Of a stretch of 64,000 nucleotides of DNA, positions 60,511 through 64,000 are shown piece after piece. This stretch comes from Schistosoma mansoni (lineage: Eukaryota > Platyhelminthes > Trematoda > Strigeidida > Schistosomatidae), in contig NW_017385994.1 of assembly GCF_000237925.1 (NCBI RefSeq), positions 663,886-727,885 on the forward strand. Reading direction: 5' to 3'. Position 1 is the first letter of the stretch, and every line of letters starts with the position of its first letter. The notes under the pieces were generated by a model. It was not told where the DNA came from. It was given only the letters and a program-made list of their open reading frames with translations, and ran no database searches. The position numbers and the translations under genes were made by a program.

Positions 60511-61588
60511 GTCAGTCAGTCAGTCAGCGACAACGTGGGACCAGGCACATATATGCATCGGTCCAAGTTGCCATACCTCGTTAGCACATCAAGATGAACA
60601 CCGGATTCATAGAAGTAATTGATTTAGTGGTGGTAGTATATAAAGAAAGGTTGTATATAAGGATATAGTATAGGAAGGAAAAAAGTTATGAAGCAATTTT
60701 AATCTCAAGGTTTAAGGGAAGATAAAGAGTGTATACACCTACGCCATTGTTATCGATTCTGAGCCATGTCACCCACAGTCTCCAACCATTGGTTACGATA
60801 GTCACGCGGACCCCAACCAGGTAGTCTGCATCTACCAACATGGATCAGACTAGAAGTTAGTGACTTCAAGCACTGATGCCATGTTTTGGTTTGGCCGCCC
60901 CTAACTCTCTTCCAACCATCCCCTACACTAGTCAGGATTGCGCGTCGTGGTAATTGGTGTTCAGGCATACGTAACACGTGGCCCAACCATCTCAGTCGAT
61001 GAAGATTCATGACCTCATCAACTGATTTACCATCATTCCCTAATACCCTGCGCCGAACCTCACTATTACTTACCCGGTTATCCCAGCAGATGCGAGCAAT
61101 ATTTCTAAGGCATCTGTGGTCAAATACTAGTAACCTACGAGTATCTTCTACTCTTAATGGCCATGTTTCGCAGCCGTAAAGTAGAACAGAACGAACTGCT
61201 GCGCAGTATACTCGTCCTTTTGTTGATAGACGGATATCTCGTCTTCGCCATACGTGACGTAAGTTGGCAAAAGCCAAACGAGCTTTTTGAATCCGTGCTG
61301 AGATTTCGTCAGACACCAACCCATTAGGGCTGATCAGACTTCGAAGATAAGTGAAGTTGTCAACGCGTTCGACTACTTTACTCCCTATCCTTAGTTCAGG
61401 TGTTGATGCAGGCCAGTCCTGGAGTAACAATTTACATTTGGATGGGGAGAAACGAATCCCAAACATCCTGGCATTATTATTGAGTTCCAACAGAAGACTG
61501 CATTTTGTCAGCGTCTTCACCAAACAGAACTATGTCATCTGCGTATTCTAAGTCGATAAGTGAACCTCCTGGTAGAAGATCAATCCCT
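60511..61588 (-). mobile_element. RTE-type LINE, 5'-truncated, 11-bp target duplication
   Basis: Flanked by GATATAGCCTA at 60500-60510 and 61589-61599. On the minus strand it starts inside RT (GIDLLPGGSLIDL, YADDIVLFGEDADKMQ) and continues RFSPSKCKLLLQDW, SLISPNGLVSDEISARIQ, RDIRLSTKGRVYCAAVRSVL, LYGCETWPLRVEDTRRLLVF, LPGWGPRDYRNQWLETVGD and MAQNR. The 3' untranslated part ends in a (GACT)n tail at 60511-60527. One frameshift near 61500 separates the YADD part from a 257-codon frame; otherwise it is well preserved and so fairly young. Confidence 0.88.
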
Positions 61589-61845
61589 GATATAGCCTAT
61601 AATGAAGCTCAATGACTACGGGCTAAAGTGAAGACTATGAGAGCTTGTTTCGGACGTAAATGCAATTTAAGATTTTTGTCAGACATAGGAAAATGAGAAG
61701 TTTATATCAAAATGACACATTGAAACGATGCTGAAATAACAAGAAAGGTTTATTGATTAAGTTTAGAAACGTCCTAGGTTTTCAATAAGTCTGCACCCAG
61801 ATTTATACAAATGATTGGGACGAAAATATTAAGATCTGGATATTT

Positions 61846-61912
61846 TGTTTATTTATTTAAGTACGTTAACATCGGTACGACGAAACACCGAAATATATGT
61901 GCGCCACAATAA
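61846..61912 (-). mobile_element. repeat A, short 3' fragment
   Basis: Only about 65 bases of the 3' end remain (TTTATTTATTTAAGTACG ... ATATGTGCGCCACA), a strongly 5'-truncated copy. Confidence 0.6.
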
Positions 61913-62869
61913 ATATGAGATAGTGAAAAGATAGAGAAAGATATGGTAATAAAATAAGACAAACGAAGAGCTTAAATCATGAAGTATTGTTAGATTATGT
62001 CGTTGACTGTGGTCATGTAGAACATGACAATCCGGAAAATCTTACAAGACCATGATGCAAGTCAAAGACGTTGTCTGAAAAGGTTCTGTGTACAGTTGAC
62101 TGAGATACAAACAACCAATCAATGTTATGGTGGAAACCGCTAAATTGACATGAGTAGGGAAAAGTAATCTAGTTGTTATTAAAACAAAACAGCATGCTTG
62201 ATACGAAAGACAATTAAATCAGAAGTAAATACCGGAAAATGCGTGACACGTCTGGTGGTTATATCAAAATACGTAAGCAATAAAGGTAAGCCACGAAGTA
62301 TGTGTAGAGAAAGAACAATGATTCCACTAGGAACGTTTCGATAACACATTAGCCAAAAAAAATTTTCAAAGCTTTTAAATCGTTCAAGAAAGCATTGCTC
62401 GCAGGCATGTGATGGGAACTGGTCATTGTAAGCACGGAACAATTAACCTAACATTTAACCAAAAGGTTACTTACGAAGGAAAAAATCTATCTTCTAATGT
62501 AAGAACACTTAAAACACGAAGTCCAGCAAAGGGTTCTCTTTTCACCGAATTTATTATCAAGCTGTACAATCGTATGTATATGAAAATGTTTTGTTAAAGT
62601 ACTAATTCCGTAAGGAAATGTGAACACATAACCAAGATTGTAATAAGATGATTAAAATGAATGAAATGTTTTGGTTACAATAATTAAAGGTCATAGAGGT
62701 GTAAAAATAAATAAGGTGATATGATGAGTAATCATGAATAAAATAATGAGAATATAAGATATAAGTAAAGGGGAAATGGAGTAATAATAATAATAATAAT
62801 GACAATAATAATAATAATAATAGAATGACAATAATATTAAGGCCATGGTAACGATAATGATAAGACGTA
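61913..62869. other. stretch with nothing coding recognised
   Basis: AT-rich, with an interrupted AAT microsatellite at 62781-62821. Confidence 0.4.
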
Positions 62870-64000
62870 CTTATTTTGTACGCATATTTCTGGTTTGAGC
62901 TCATGGATGGTAAGAGCTTCGGCTATTTTTAGGAGTTTGATACGAAAAGACCTAGGTAGATTTGAATTAATCATATAAACAACCTTAAAATCAGACTATG
63001 GATCCGTATAATGATTGCAGTCGATTAGGTGTTCAAGTTTAGAACTCTTAATTGCTTTCTTTTCACCCTTGTATAACTAAACTGGGATATGTTCTCGTAT
63101 CCGAGTTGAAAGCAAGCGCTGGCTACGGCCGATCTACCTTGCTCCACAAGAGCAGGTGAACTGGTAGATGCACATAGAAGCGACCAAACGCCGGAGCTTA
63201 TCTTTTATGGGTACAGAAAATAAGTTCTTACTCGTGAAGGTTATTCGCAGTTTAGCAGCATTAAATGTCCTTTTGATCGTTGTTGCTAAACGATTTTTAA
63301 TTACGTCTGAAGCTCGATCACCTTTAAATTCCAGACTTATATAAAGGTTTTTCTTCGGGACGGAATAACTAGTTTTCCTGTCGACGCTACTTCTATTCAT
63401 ATTCTTCTCTATGAACCGGTCTGGGTAGCCATTTTTCATCAAGGTTTTCTTGAGGAACACGAGTTCTTCGTTAATGCATTCCGTACTACATATCCGATGT
63501 ATACGATAACATAAAGAATGAACGAGGTTTCTCTTTCTACATAACAGAACCCAGCCGTAGAAGTTGGTTAGTTGGTCATTCCATGATTGTTTTCTAATGA
63601 TAGATCTTTTTAAAAAAAAACTATTACTTCTTCTCATCAGACGTACATCGAGAAAAGGGATTGATTGGTCTCCCTCCCTTAATAATGTGAAGTCTATGGA
63701 AGGGTGGCATGAGTTAAAGGAGTGTAAGATGTCCTCTAAATCAATATTATCGTCACAAACGACAAATGTGTCGTCCATGTATCTTACGTATAGGTGAAAT
63801 CGATTGATCATTGAACTGAGTTGGTCGTTTTCTAGTTTTGCCATGAAACAGTCCGCTAGAATTGAACCTAATGGAGACGCCATTGCGATTCCATCTCTTT
63901 GTCTATATATTTCATTGTTGAAGCTCACCTGGACATTAAAGGTACAACGTAACAATAATTCTTTTAAGTGTTCAGTTGGCAAACCTAAATCTATGTTGTT
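62870..64000 (-). mobile_element. Penelope-like retroelement, 3' part, running off the right edge
   Basis: The minus strand is open from the window edge to 63137. It encodes a Penelope-type reverse transcriptase: YRQRDGIAMASPLGSILAD, LYVRYMDDTFVVCDD with the catalytic YMDD, FTLLREGDQSIPFLDVRL, and a basic region with LRRLVASMCIYQFTCSCGAR. The frame then meets a stop. Beyond it the residues IGRSQR, REHIP, LEHLIDCNHYTDP and IHELKPE are those of the linked GIY-YIG endonuclease, in the order expected for these elements. The RT is well kept but the endonuclease is interrupted, so the copy is dead. The schistosome family Cercyon is a plausible relative; this is not verified. Confidence 0.85.

Noticed and set aside
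60511-60527. CRISPR-like or satellite array from the AGTC repeats
   Set aside because: The repeat is the tandem 3' tail of the RTE LINE; no CRISPR array exists in the window.

Overview
The window looks like nuclear DNA of a blood fluke (genus Schistosoma or a very close trematode). It is AT-rich, with small coding exons in introns that are mostly retroposons. It carries Sm-alpha-type SINEs with hammerhead ribozymes (core CTGACGAG...GAAAC), schistosome RTE-type LINEs, Penelope-like elements and LTR retrotransposons. Species cannot be fixed from the sequence alone.

Four host genes are supported. (1) Part of a BTB/POZ gene lies on the minus strand at 1875-8042; both ends are missing or unclear. 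(2) A NEK6/NEK7-type mitotic kinase lies on the plus strand at about 13.2-33.9 kb. Its kinase domain is completed by six shared exons, but it has two tandem, homologous and apparently mutually exclusive 5' coding exons, each encoding its own glycine loop and VAxK lysine. (3) An intronless ATP-binding-type universal stress protein lies on the plus strand at 37478-38068. (4) An NSUN2-type tRNA cytosine-5 methyltransferase lies on the minus strand at 47992-59520. Its seven exons join in phase into a 735-residue protein with both catalytic cysteines. The genes share no evident pathway and look like ordinary neighbours.

Layout: 1-8 kb BTB gene with a LINE inserted in a LINE (2.2-4.9 kb) and a complete 533-bp retroposon (6.17-6.70 kb). 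8-13 kb intergenic, with an LTR-like repeat and a decayed LINE. 13.2-33.9 kb NEK gene; its introns hold a Penelope-type element between near-identical 361-bp inverted repeats, Sm-alpha SINEs, a young LTR element (26.18-29.18 kb) inside an older LTR, and a fold-back copy of a second hammerhead SINE. 34-47 kb USP gene and hammerhead-SINE clusters. 48-59.5 kb NSUN2. 59.5-64 kb LTR-like repeat, a 5'-truncated LINE with an 11-bp target duplication, and a Penelope element running off the right edge.

The most unusual points are the duplicated P-loop exons of the NEK gene, and a second tRNA-headed hammerhead SINE family. One copy of that family keeps a full canonical ribozyme (41988-42033, minus). 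Another is a 399-bp unit bounded by 46-bp direct repeats, as a retrozyme-like, circular or concatemeric intermediate would leave.
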